Of a stretch of 64,000 nt of DNA, positions 55,632 to 64,000 are shown piece after piece. The translations under genes and the position numbers were made by a program. The stretch covers positions 1 to 64,000 of the forward strand of contig CALRNL020000004.1 in the NCBI GenBank assembly GCA_943369525.1. Direction: 5' to 3'. Position 1 is the first letter of the stretch. Each line of letters opens with the position of its first letter. The notes under the pieces are model-generated. The model was not told the origin of the DNA. It did not search any database and saw only the letters and a program-made list of their open reading frames with translations. The DNA is from BAIKAL-G1 sp943369525 (GTDB lineage Bacteria > Cyanobacteriota > Cyanobacteriia > PCC-6307 > Cyanobiaceae).

Positions 55632-57110
55632 TCAGCCCGGGTTCGATGGTGAGGTTGCCGAGCTCGGTGACGCCGCCCCTGGGCTGGTCAGTTCGTCGAG
55701 TTCATCCATCAGGGCATCGATGCCAGCCCGGTTCACCTGGGCCAGATAGGTGAGCTTGAGGTCCTGCAGCAGGCTGCAGAGCAGCTGCTGGCTGCGCTCC
55801 AGGGTGCTGCCCGCCTCCAGGGCGCCCCCTAGTTCATCGAGGAAGCGATCCGCGAAACGCAACAGCAGCTCCACCTGGCGGTTGTCCGGCTGGGAGAGCC
55901 GTTTGCCGGTGCTGCGGGAGAGATCGAGCAGGCTGTCGACCACGGCCGCCGACAACTGGCTGCTGAATTGGGCGCCCATGGCGCCGCCGCGGAAACTCTG
56001 CTGCAGGGCGTGGCTGAGGACCGCCTGCAGTTCCGGCGAGAGCCTGGGTGCCACCTGGCCCAGAACCATTGGCCCCCATAGGCGTACCAATTCAACGAGG
56101 TCTCCCCCCTCGGCCAGGCTGGGCCTCTGGTGGCTGCGCAGGTTGCGGATCCAGCGGGGCCACTGGGGCGAGCGGATCAGGGACTGGGTGCCATCGACCA
56201 GTTGCAGGGCCAGCACCTCAAACAGTTCCAGGGCCAATAGGGAGACCACCGCTCGGCTGATCACGGCCCGCAGCGGTTCGATATTGATTAGGCCGGCGCC
56301 GCTGAGGCGCTCCACCACCGGCAGTAGCCGGAACCAGCGCCAGACCGGCAGCAGCAGCGGCAGGTCAATCCAGCGGCGCAGCAGGGCATCGCGCCAGCCC
56401 AAGCCCGGCAGGCGCCGCCGCAGGCGCAGCACCCGCAGGCCGATGTCCAACACGAACACCCCCTGGAACAGCACCAGGTCGTACCACCAGAAGTGGTCGG
56501 TGGGATGGCCGTTTTCATCGATCGCCCGCCAGTAGCAGGTTTCGATCAGGGGCAGCACTTGCTGCTGCCAGAAGCGCCGTTCCCCTTGCCAGGGATGGCG
56601 CTGCAGCCAGTCCCGGCTGAGGAGGCGTGCGTTCGAAAGCTTGGCTGAATCGAGGCCGGCCCGCTGGCGCAGCCTGTTTTTCACCGTTTCCAGGCTGCCG
56701 GACTGGCCCGAAACCAGGAAGGGGTTTTCATCGAAGATCTGGTCGGTCAGCGCCAGCTGTCGGCGGCGCAGGGCTTGGGCGGCCGGGGCGTTGGGGTCCT
56801 GCAGCAGTTGTCGATCCAGCTGGTGGAAGGCGACCAGATAGGCCTGGGTCTGGCGGTGGGGCTCGATACCCTTGATTGGGTCGTAGTAGGGGGTGATTGG
56901 CGGCAGCAGCGTCAGCGGCAGGGCCAGGGGCAGGGAAGGGAACGGATAGAGGGTGCGCTGCAACCAAAAGGTGCGCAGCGGTACATAGGTGAGATCAAAC
57001 CCCACCCACAGCAGGTTGAGGCTGGCCCAGACCGCCACAAACCGGTCCCAATGGCGCCAGCCCCGGCCCGGGGGGACCCGTTGGGGCGAGAGCCAGCGGG
57101 GACGAACCAT
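55632..57110 (-). CDS. Large conserved cyanobacterial membrane protein
   Basis: 492 residues. Hydrophobic segments occur near 30, 60-75, 205-225 and 275-300 (VVSLLALELFEVLALQLV). The C-terminal third is soluble and helical, with LGQVAPRLSPELQAVLSHAL and SQPDNRQVELLLRFADRFLD. I do not recognise a named family. Divergent from lepB by about 80 bp. Confidence 0.75.
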   Translation of the reverse strand: MVRPRWLSPQRVPPGRGWRHWDRFVAVWASLNLLWVGFDLTYVPLRTFWLQRTLYPFPSLPLALPLTLLPPITPYYDPIKGIEPHRQTQAYLVAFHQLDRQLLQDPNAPAAQALRRRQLALTDQIFDENPFLVSGQSGSLETVKNRLRQRAGLDSAKLSNARLLSRDWLQRHPWQGERRFWQQQVLPLIETCYWRAIDENGHPTDHFWWYDLVLFQGVFVLDIGLRVLRLRRRLPGLGWRDALLRRWIDLPLLLPVWRWFRLLPVVERLSGAGLINIEPLRAVISRAVVSLLALELFEVLALQLVDGTQSLIRSPQWPRWIRNLRSHQRPSLAEGGDLVELVRLWGPMVLGQVAPRLSPELQAVLSHALQQSFRGGAMGAQFSSQLSAAVVDSLLDLSRSTGKRLSQPDNRQVELLLRFADRFLDELGGALEAGSTLERSQQLLCSLLQDLKLTYLAQVNRAGIDALMDELDELTSPGAASPSSATSPSNPG

Positions 57111-57189
57111 CGGGATCGCTCAGGGGCGAGGTGGGGCCTGCGACTGCCTAATCTGCCGTACTTGCCTCCCAGGCCTGCCTTAGCGGTTC

Positions 57190-57975
57190 TTGAGCCCCGA
57201 TCCCCACCCGTCTGAGTCCCAACCTTCTGTGTCTCCGGATCCCTCCAGTCCCAAGCCTTCGCCTGATTTGGCCCCCGACTCGCCCGTTGCGCCACCGCCC
57301 CAGGAGAGTCCCTGGCTGTTCTGGCGGGGGGTCCTGATCACCCTGGCGGTGGCCCTTGGTATCCGCCAATACCTGTTGGAGGCCCGCTACATCCCGTCGG
57401 GCTCGATGTTGCCCGGCTTGCAGATCCAAGATCGCCTGTTGGTCGAAAAACTCACCTACCACAACCGGGCCCCCCGACGCGGCGAGATTGTGGTGTTCCA
57501 TTCGCCCTATCACTTTGATCCGGTGCTGCAGGCCAACCGCCGGCCTTCGGCCCTGGGCTGCCTGCTGGTGAACCTGCCCCTGTTGGGCTCCATCCCCGGC
57601 CTCCAGAATCCGGCCTGCGATGCCTACATCAAGCGGATTGTGGCGGTGGAGGGGGACCAGGTCGTCGTTAATCCCCGCGGTCAGGTCACCCTTAACGGCC
57701 GACGCCTAGCGGAGCCCTATGTCAAAAACTGGTGTCCAGTGGACAGCCAGGGCATGGGCCCTTGCCGCACCCTCAACGCCGTGGTGCCAGCGGGCCACGT
57801 GCTCACCCTCGGCGACAACCGCGCCAATAGTTGGGATGGCCGCTTCTGGCCTGGCGGTGCCTTCCTGCCCCGCAACGAAATCATCGGCCGGGCCTTCTGG
57901 CGGTTCTATCCGTTCAATGCCATCGGATCCCTGGGCCCGGATGACGCCGGCAGCGCCCCGGCCCCCAGGCCCTAG
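57190..57975 (+). CDS. lepB: Signal peptidase I
   Basis: Cleaves Sec signal peptides at the membrane. A Pro/Ser-rich N-terminus (about 40 residues), one helix (LFWRGVLITLAVALGIRQYL), then catalytic Ser in IPSGSMLPGL and Lys in DAYIKRIVAVEGD, and LTLGDNRANSWDGRFW. TTG start at 57190. 261 residues. It would process the secreted proteins in this window. Confidence 0.95.
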   Translation: MSPDPHPSESQPSVSPDPSSPKPSPDLAPDSPVAPPPQESPWLFWRGVLITLAVALGIRQYLLEARYIPSGSMLPGLQIQDRLLVEKLTYHNRAPRRGEIVVFHSPYHFDPVLQANRRPSALGCLLVNLPLLGSIPGLQNPACDAYIKRIVAVEGDQVVVNPRGQVTLNGRRLAEPYVKNWCPVDSQGMGPCRTLNAVVPAGHVLTLGDNRANSWDGRFWPGGAFLPRNEIIGRAFWRFYPFNAIGSLGPDDAGSAPAPRP

Positions 57976-59252
57976 GACCTGCCCCTAGGTCCCCTGGCGA
58001 TCACCCGGCCCGTGAGCTCCTGGTGGCGCAGGGGTTGGTTGGCCGCCAGGGAGGCGTCGCTCTCCTGCCAGGGGCACCAGTTCTGGGCCGGATCAAACAG
58101 GATCCAGTCCCGGCTGCCAATCGCCAGCAGGGGCGCGGCTAGCCCCAGCACCTGGGCTGGCCCCCAGCAGAGCACCCGCCAGAGATCGGCGCCCCCCCAA
58201 CCCCGCCGAACCACCAGCTCCTGCCAGAGGGCCGGCAGCACGTAGCGGTGGCCGGCCACACCGGGTTTGCGTTGATCCAGCGGCAGGAGCTGCTCTTCGG
58301 CATCGAGGGGCTGGTGGTGCACGGCCACGGCCGTGAGCAATCCGCTGGCCAGGCCCGCAATCAAGGCTTCCCGATCGGCCCGACAGCCGAGGGAGGGTTG
58401 CAGCCGCCAGCCTTCCGCCACCGGATCGAGGCTCCCGGAGTCGGCCACCAAATGCCACCAGCTGACCGTGGCAAGGGGCCTTTGCTGGCAGGGCCGCTGT
58501 GCCAGCAGGGCCACCCCGGCGGCGGTGGAGAGGTTCATCAGGCGCAAGTTGGCCTGGGGCAGTCCCTCGGTCAGGGCCAGCAGGCTGGCGAGGGGCATCG
58601 TTTCGCTGAGCAGGGGATCGAGGGGCCAGCCCAGCCGCAGGGCCTCAACCCCCTCACGCACGAACCCAGCCTGGCTGAACTCCTCGCTGTGGGGGGCGAT
58701 CAACACGGGCCGATCGCCCATTTCGGCTAAGCGCAGGCCCCGTTCGAGTAGGGCCAGGGGCGGCATCGTGGCGGCTTCGGCCAGGCCAATGGCGCCGCAG
58801 TCCAACTGCTCGCCATGGGGGGCCAGCTCCAGGCCGGCGCCGCCGCTGCTGAAGCTGCCCCAGGGCAGGATCTGCGCTTCGGCCTGGTCGCCGGTCAGGC
58901 TGGACAGTTGCATCGCCTCGGCCCGGTCCCGCCAGGGACGGGCCTGGGGCAGCAGGGCCACGGTGCCGTAACCCGCGGTGGCGGCCGAACGGGCCAGGCT
59001 CTGCAGGGTTTCGGCCTGGCCCCCCTGGATCTGTTCCAGCACCGAATGGGGGTCCACCAAGGCGGGCCCCAGCCACCAGTCCTTGGCATCGAGGGCTGGC
59101 AAGCCCAGCACTTCAGCCCGCAGACGGGCGTCGTTGCCCGTGGCGGCCAAGGCGCCCGCCTCAATCAGGGCATCACAGCGACGCGGCGGCTGGCCTGGCG
59201 CTTCGAGCAGGTGGACCTGCTCCAGAAAATGGCTCGAGCCGGCTAACACCAT
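57972..59252 (-). CDS. Dihydroorotase-like protein, metal site degenerate
   Basis: A 426-residue amidohydrolase of the dihydroorotase family. In the place where active enzymes have D-x-H-x-H, it has LVDPHSVLEQ, so one His of the pair is missing. Other metal His are also not obvious. It overlaps the convergent lepB end by 4 bp. A non-catalytic or altered PyrC-like role is likely; a true pyrC should exist elsewhere. Confidence 0.85.
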   Translation of the reverse strand: MVLAGSSHFLEQVHLLEAPGQPPRRCDALIEAGALAATGNDARLRAEVLGLPALDAKDWWLGPALVDPHSVLEQIQGGQAETLQSLARSAATAGYGTVALLPQARPWRDRAEAMQLSSLTGDQAEAQILPWGSFSSGGAGLELAPHGEQLDCGAIGLAEAATMPPLALLERGLRLAEMGDRPVLIAPHSEEFSQAGFVREGVEALRLGWPLDPLLSETMPLASLLALTEGLPQANLRLMNLSTAAGVALLAQRPCQQRPLATVSWWHLVADSGSLDPVAEGWRLQPSLGCRADREALIAGLASGLLTAVAVHHQPLDAEEQLLPLDQRKPGVAGHRYVLPALWQELVVRRGWGGADLWRVLCWGPAQVLGLAAPLLAIGSRDWILFDPAQNWCPWQESDASLAANQPLRHQELTGRVIARGPRGRS

Positions 59253-59299
59253 GACGGCCAGCGCCCAGTCACAACGGTCCGATGGGCAAGACCCCCCAT

Positions 59300-60652
59300 C
59301 TACAGGGCTCCCGCTGCGGTGCGATCCAGCACCCCGCCCAGGTGGGCGGTCTGGTTGAGGCAGGCCACCAGGGGCGGTCCGTCCGGTCCGTGGGGGTAGT
59401 CGATCACCGTGACCCCGCCATTGCCCTGTTTCACGGCCCAGATGTCGGCGGGCTCCAGGCCCAGTAGGGCGCAGAGGATCGTTTTATTGACCGCGTCGTG
59501 GGCCACCACCAGGGCCGTTTCCTCGGGGTCGAGGCTGGCGGCAATGCTCTGCCAGCCCGCCAGGGAGCGATCCCACACGTCCTGAATCGTTTCGCCGCCG
59601 GGCATCTGCACCGTGTCGGGCGCCAGCTTCCAGGCGGCCAGCAGCTCGGGCCACCCCGCGGCAATCTCCTGCTCCAGCCGTCCCTCCCATTCGCCATGGC
59701 CGATCTCCACCAGGGCCCTGACACTGGTGAGCGGCACCCCTGGATGGGAGCGCAGGATCGCTTCCGCCGTTTGGCGCGGGCGGGCCATGGAGCTGGTGTA
59801 AGCCCGCTGCAGGCTCTCCCCAGCTAGGAAGCGACCGGCGGCCGCGGCCTGGTTATGGCCGTTCTCGTTGAGGGGAATGTCGATCTGGCCCTGGAAGCGG
59901 CCCTGGCGATTCCAGTCCGTTTCGCCATGGCGCACCAACAGCAGCCTGGCCCCGGCTCCCTTGGGTGGTAGGGCTGAACCGAGGGGGTCGGCCTGGAGAT
60001 GGCTGGTGCCATTGAGGGATTCGATCTGCACAGCCAGCTCGCCATCGGCGTCGGTGCTGAGGTTCAGCACCGACAGGGACGCGTTGTCGATCCGGAGGCG
60101 CCTAAAGCCTGAGCCATCGAGCCCTAGCAAGCTCAGGAGCAGGCAGCGCAGGATGGCGTTGTGGGCCACCACCAGAACGGTTTGGGAGCCCCCTTCCCCG
60201 GGAGGGTGATTGCGCAGGAGCCTGGCTTTGAACCGGCCCGCCTGGTCCATTAACTCGCCGATCGGGGCATAGCTGCTGCCGTCCGGGCGTTGCAACAGCA
60301 GGCTCTCTGGCTGGCTGGCCCAGAGTTGGTACTCGCTCGGGAACCGTTCTTTCAACTCCGGCACCCGCAGGCCACACCAGGGCGCCAGGTCGACTTCGAG
60401 CAGGTCGTCATCGAGTTCTGGGGTCAGACCAGCGCTATGGGCGGCCAGTAGTTGCAAGGCCGTGTCCCTTGCCCGCCGCAATGGCGAGGCATAGACCTGG
60501 TCAATCGCCAGTCCCCGCAGGGCTTCTCCCGCGGCGCGGGCCTGGCGATGGCCCTCCTCGCTCAGGTCGGAAAGGTCGTCACGGCCCTGGATGCGCTGCT
60601 CCAGATTGAAGCTGCTCAGGCCGTGGCGGACGAGCAGAAGCCTCAGGGACAC
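59300..60652 (-). CDS. Two-domain histidine phosphatase (phosphoglycerate-mutase-like)
   Basis: 450 residues with two tandem RHG domains: LLLVRHGLSSFNLEQRIQGR (about 5-215) and LLLVRHGETDWNRQGRFQGQ (about 235-445). Each has a later His (VVAHNAIL; VVAHDAVN). Both look catalytically intact. In cyanobacteria such proteins are annotated as phosphoglycerate mutase or phosphoserine phosphatase; substrate is not fixed. Confidence 0.93.
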   Translation of the reverse strand: MSLRLLLVRHGLSSFNLEQRIQGRDDLSDLSEEGHRQARAAGEALRGLAIDQVYASPLRRARDTALQLLAAHSAGLTPELDDDLLEVDLAPWCGLRVPELKERFPSEYQLWASQPESLLLQRPDGSSYAPIGELMDQAGRFKARLLRNHPPGEGGSQTVLVVAHNAILRCLLLSLLGLDGSGFRRLRIDNASLSVLNLSTDADGELAVQIESLNGTSHLQADPLGSALPPKGAGARLLLVRHGETDWNRQGRFQGQIDIPLNENGHNQAAAAGRFLAGESLQRAYTSSMARPRQTAEAILRSHPGVPLTSVRALVEIGHGEWEGRLEQEIAAGWPELLAAWKLAPDTVQMPGGETIQDVWDRSLAGWQSIAASLDPEETALVVAHDAVNKTILCALLGLEPADIWAVKQGNGGVTVIDYPHGPDGPPLVACLNQTAHLGGVLDRTAAGAL

Positions 60653-60711
60653 GGGCGTTTAGCCACAGCAGATGCCCATCGTATGGGAACGCCACGGGGG
60701 AGAATCGGGCC

Positions 60712-62115
60712 ATGGTTGGAGCAAACCGGGTGAATACGGGGGAGCGGCCTGGCCCGGCGCGATGGAAGGTGCTGCTGGCCCTGATCTGTGGGGTGACCAG
60801 CCTGCTGCTCTGGTCCAACGGCCTGGTCGGAAGCCTCAATCGGCCCTCGGTGGCCCATGACCTGGAGCGGCGCCAGTTGGAATTGGCCGTGCTGGCCGCT
60901 CCCAACCTGCCGCCTGCCCTGGCCCAGGCCTTTGCGGGCGAGGACCCCCTGGGCCGCCTGCAGAAGCACCTCGATGGGCTGGGCCGTAGCCAGGCCGAGG
61001 CTGGCCAGCCCGCCTCCACGGACCTGCTGTTGGAACAGGCCCTGGTGGCCATTCAGCAGGGCCAACGGCAGCGGGCCCTGCCCCTGCTGGAGCAGGCCCG
61101 GGCACGGGACTCCGCCGTGGCAACGGCCCTCCTGCAGGGCCAGCCCCTGGCTGCGGCCGAGGCGAAACGGCTCAGTGCCAGCCTGGCACCGGTTCCCCTG
61201 CTGCGCCAATGGAGCTGCGAGGCCCTGGCGGACGATCCCCAGGCCTGCGGCCAACCCCAAGTGGGCCAGCGTTTAGCCGTGAGGCTGGTCCTGGTCAATC
61301 TTTTGCCAGGCCTCACCCTGCTCGCGGGCCTGGGCCTGCTGCTGCGCGAGCTCTGGCTGCGTTTGCGCGGCCGGGCCCTGCCCCTGCCGCCCCTGGCAGG
61401 GCCGCCCCTGGGCGAAATCGATGCGGTGCTGCTGGTGGGCGGTGGCTTTGTGGTGGTGGGGGAGCTGGTGACCCCCTGGCTGCTGGGGCCCGCGGTGGAG
61501 AGCCTGCTCTCCCTGGTGGTGGTGCCGCCGGCCCTGCATAGCGCCCTTTCGGTGCTGCTGCTCTACCTGGGCCTGATGGCCGGCCCCCTACTGATTCTTT
61601 GGGGGATGCTGCGGGGCCTGGGGCCGGCGCCCCAGGGGGGCTGGTTGCAGCTGGGCTGGCTGCCTCCCTGGTTGCCGGCGGGTCGGGCCTTGAAGGGATT
61701 TCTGATCGTGCTGCCCCTGGTGAGTCTGGTGAGCTGGCTGCAGGATCAGATCTGGAGCGATCCAGGCGGCAGTAACCCGCTGCTGGAGCTTGTGTTGCAG
61801 GGAGGGTCCCTGGGGCCCCTCAGTTGCTATGCCTTCACGGCAATCGTGCTGGCGCCCCTATTTGAGGAGACGATTTTCCGGGGGGTGTTGCTGCCGGTGG
61901 TGGCGCGCCAGCGGGGGCCATGGCTGGGGGTGCTGGTCAGTGGCCTGGTCTTTGCGATCGCCCACCTCAGCCTCGGGGAATTGCCGGCCCTGTTGATGCT
62001 GGGCCTGGGCCTCGGCTGGCTCCGCCTCAGCAGCGGCAGGTTGGCGGCCTCGATGTTGATGCACAGCCTTTGGAATGCCATGACCTTCGCCAACCTGGTG
62101 TTGCTTGGCAGCTAG
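60712..62115 (+). CDS. CPBP intramembrane metalloprotease
   Basis: 467 residues. N-terminal helix, a helical soluble part (50-165), then about eight membrane helices. Motifs of the CPBP family: EETIFRGVLLPVVAR, FAIAHLSLGELPALLMLGL and HSLWNAMTFANL. Probably cleaves membrane substrates or prenyl-modified proteins. Divergent from the phosphatase by 59 bp. Confidence 0.94.
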   Translation: MVGANRVNTGERPGPARWKVLLALICGVTSLLLWSNGLVGSLNRPSVAHDLERRQLELAVLAAPNLPPALAQAFAGEDPLGRLQKHLDGLGRSQAEAGQPASTDLLLEQALVAIQQGQRQRALPLLEQARARDSAVATALLQGQPLAAAEAKRLSASLAPVPLLRQWSCEALADDPQACGQPQVGQRLAVRLVLVNLLPGLTLLAGLGLLLRELWLRLRGRALPLPPLAGPPLGEIDAVLLVGGGFVVVGELVTPWLLGPAVESLLSLVVVPPALHSALSVLLLYLGLMAGPLLILWGMLRGLGPAPQGGWLQLGWLPPWLPAGRALKGFLIVLPLVSLVSWLQDQIWSDPGGSNPLLELVLQGGSLGPLSCYAFTAIVLAPLFEETIFRGVLLPVVARQRGPWLGVLVSGLVFAIAHLSLGELPALLMLGLGLGWLRLSSGRLAASMLMHSLWNAMTFANLVLLGS

Positions 62116-62246
62116 GCGAGGCCGCTTGGCGCCCCCGGTCGGGTTTGCCATCCATGGTTAGGAGCGGATTGGGCCGACCAAGATCCGGGCTAGGCGGTTG
62201 GGCTTGGTCAGGCGCTGCGGCGCTGGTTTGAGCCGATTTTTGAACT

Positions 62247-62768
62247 GTGCGGATAGCCAGACGATCTGCCTTGCTGGGTCCTCGCCCCCATGGTTCACTT
62301 GAAAAGTTGCTCCTCGGCTCCGTGGTTGCCGCCCCAGCCCCAACCCCATCTCGCAGCTCCAGGGGCCAGCGCCAACGCTCCCTGGCCCTGATCCAGGGAT
62401 CCCTTTCGGCCAAGCGGGTTGAGCGCACGGCCCCCTGGCTGGCCAGCCTCCATCGCATCGCCGATGGCAGCCTGCTCGGCCTCGGTCTTGCGGTGGTCGG
62501 CCTGAGTGCCCTCTCGCTCCATTGGCAGAGCCAATGGACCAGCAATTACCAGAACCTGGAGGCCTCCCAGCTGCGGGAGCACCGCCTTCAGGAATCCACC
62601 GCCATGCTTGAACAGCACCACCTAGGTGTGGCCCATAAACCTGGCCGGTTGGTGCCCACTAGCAGCGAAAAGCTGATCTACGTGCCTGCCCCAACCGCCC
62701 AGCAGCCTGCTTCGATCATCACCCTGCTTGCCGGCGTCAGCCCCCGCCAGATCTTTGCTGGCTATTGA
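62247..62768 (+). CDS. FtsL-like single-helix protein upstream of ftsI
   Basis: 173 residues. Basic, Ser/Arg-rich N-terminus, one helix (GSLLGLGLAVVGLSALSLHW), a short helical periplasmic stretch (YQNLEASQLREHRLQESTAM), then a Pro-rich tail. Topology and place directly before ftsI match FtsL, but sequence alone is not diagnostic. GTG start at 62247. Confidence 0.78.
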   Translation: MRIARRSALLGPRPHGSLEKLLLGSVVAAPAPTPSRSSRGQRQRSLALIQGSLSAKRVERTAPWLASLHRIADGSLLGLGLAVVGLSALSLHWQSQWTSNYQNLEASQLREHRLQESTAMLEQHHLGVAHKPGRLVPTSSEKLIYVPAPTAQQPASIITLLAGVSPRQIFAGY

Positions 62769-62899
62769 GCGTTCCGCCTGGCACCGGGCCGTTCCGCTCC
62801 CGGATTGTCTGGGTCTAATCCCATTGTTTTTAGTGTTGACCCAAGCAATGGTGCGGGGGCTTTGGTTCGGCACACTGGTCCCACAGGGCAGGGGTTGAG

Positions 62900-64000
62900 A
62901 TGGTGACAGGTCGGCCCCGGCAACGCCCCCCCCAGCGCCCAAGCGGTTCCCGCGGCGGCAGGGTGCTCGACTTTCGTCCGGTTCCTTCAGCCCGGTTACT
63001 GGTCGTTTATTTAATCCTTGCCACCGGCCTGGTGGGTCTGGCTGCTCGCCTGGCCTGGGTGCAGGTGGTCCAGGGGCCCCAGTTGCTCAACCGGGCCCGG
63101 GCCGTGCAGACCCAGACGATTGCTCCGATCGGTAAACGCCGCACGATCGTCGATCGCAACGGCCGCATGGTGGCCCTCGATGAGGAACGCTTCACCGTTT
63201 GGGCCCACCCGCGCTTTTTCAATCTCCCGGGCGATAAGCCCGACAGCAAGCGCCCGCCCCTGGATGTGGCCAAGACGCTGGCTCCGATCCTCGGCCTTCC
63301 CGTGGAGGCCCTGATGGCCACGATGGGCTCCCGCCAGACTGGCGTGAAGTTGGCCACCGAATTGGATCCGGAAACGGCCCATCGCATTCGCAAGCTGGGC
63401 ATCAGTGGTCTTGATCTGGAGTCCTACCCCCAGCGGATTTACCCCCAGGGCTCCCTGTTCGCCAATGTGGTCGGCTTCCTCAACCTGGAGCGGGTACCCC
63501 AGGCTGGTTTGGAGCAGAGCCGCGACCAGGACCTGCGTCGCCATGAAACCTCTCGCCAGCTGCGCCGCGGTGCCGATGGCACCCCACTCCCGGATGGCCT
63601 GAGGGCGGGGGTGCTCTACGGCGATGACCTGCGCCTGCAACTAACCCTCGATTCCCGCCTCCAGCAGGTGGCCCAGCTGGCCCTGGCCAAGCAGGTGAAG
63701 CAATGGCACGCCAAGCGGGGCGTGGCCCTAGTCATGGACGTGCGCAACGGCGAGATGCTCGCCCTCGCCTCCACCCCCTCCTATGACCCCAACAAGTTCT
63801 GGAAGTATCCGCCTGGGCTGTTTCGTGAATGGTCGGTGCAGGACCTCTACGAACCCGGCTCCACCTTCAAGCCGATCAACCTGGCCCTGGCCCTGCAGGA
63901 GCAGGTGATTGATCCCCAAGCCAAGGTGAATGACAGCGGCTCGGTGACGATTGGCGGCTGGCCGATCTTTAACCACGACCACCGGGCCAACGGGCTGCTG
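62900..64000 (+). CDS. ftsI: FtsI/PBP2-type septal transpeptidase (partial)
   Basis: Runs off the right edge; 367 codons seen. A basic N-terminus (RPRQRPPQRPSGSRGGR), one helix (LLVVYLILATGLVGLAARLA), then the pedestal domain (RTIVDRNGRMVALDEERFTV; ESYPQRIYPQGSLFANVVGF). The transpeptidase domain begins with the SxxK motif in YEPGSTFKPINLAL. ATG 62900. It cross-links septal peptidoglycan. Confidence 0.95.
   Translation, partial: MVTGRPRQRPPQRPSGSRGGRVLDFRPVPSARLLVVYLILATGLVGLAARLAWVQVVQGPQLLNRARAVQTQTIAPIGKRRTIVDRNGRMVALDEERFTVWAHPRFFNLPGDKPDSKRPPLDVAKTLAPILGLPVEALMATMGSRQTGVKLATELDPETAHRIRKLGISGLDLESYPQRIYPQGSLFANVVGFLNLERVPQAGLEQSRDQDLRRHETSRQLRRGADGTPLPDGLRAGVLYGDDLRLQLTLDSRLQQVAQLALAKQVKQWHAKRGVALVMDVRNGEMLALASTPSYDPNKFWKYPPGLFREWSVQDLYEPGSTFKPINLALALQEQVIDPQAKVNDSGSVTIGGWPIFNHDHRANGLL

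Overview
The window is a piece of a GC-rich picocyanobacterial chromosome, most like Cyanobium or freshwater/brackish Synechococcus. Evidence: Psb27, a plastid-type pyruvate dehydrogenase E2, a primary sigma factor of cyanobacterial type, DUF1824/DUF2854/DUF3153/DUF2721 proteins and the ftsH-argF-lexA order. No rRNA is present; the only RNA gene I can support is tRNA-Ala(GGC) at 17669-17741 (minus).

Region A (1-8.9 kb) is visibly lower in GC, with long AT-rich spacers and starts that are often not ATG. It holds: a very long Gln/Ala-rich lipoprotein (partial, minus) built from an almost perfectly periodic 207-bp/69-residue repeat; a CsgD/LuxR-like regulator (minus); and three secreted low-complexity proteins (one minus, two plus) that all end in the same nonapeptide-like signature (FxSTF-I/V-Q-S/A-F/Y). 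A fourth secreted protein, with four cysteines, follows the third by 2 nt. I read this as a candidate surface-fibre or matrix-protein locus with its own regulator. It is the strongest candidate for an undescribed system here; its function is inference.

Region B (8.9-23.2 kb) is core metabolism and housekeeping: pdhC, a Gly/Asn-rich secreted protein, queA, a vapBC-like toxin-antitoxin pair with a 13-bp iteron-like array beside it, sodB, an FKBP isomerase, a phasin-like protein, lnt, tRNA-Ala, lexA, argF, ftsH, an SRAP-domain DNA-protein crosslink enzyme and a K+ channel.

Region C (23.2-29.0 kb) is a tightly packed leftward nucleotide-sugar operon gmd-fcl-uxs-ugd-galE. It would supply GDP-fucose, UDP-glucuronate, UDP-xylose and UDP-galactose/glucose for surface polysaccharide.

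Region D (29.2-50.4 kb) holds a pterin dehydratase, small hypotheticals, a class-I amidotransferase, OsmC, ppa, a CLC channel, hemC, DUF1824, a GT2-GtrA fusion coupled to rpoD (whose N-terminus is histone-H1-like), priA, DUF3153, argB, DUF2854, ssb, cobK, a pfkB-family kinase, purA and psb27.

Region E (50.6-64 kb) holds proS, a putative DNA-binding protein, a methyltransferase, a [2Fe-2S] ferredoxin, an ArsC/Spx-like protein, a large membrane protein, lepB, a degenerate dihydroorotase, a double histidine-phosphatase, a CPBP protease, an FtsL-like protein and the start of an FtsI-type penicillin-binding protein that runs off the window.
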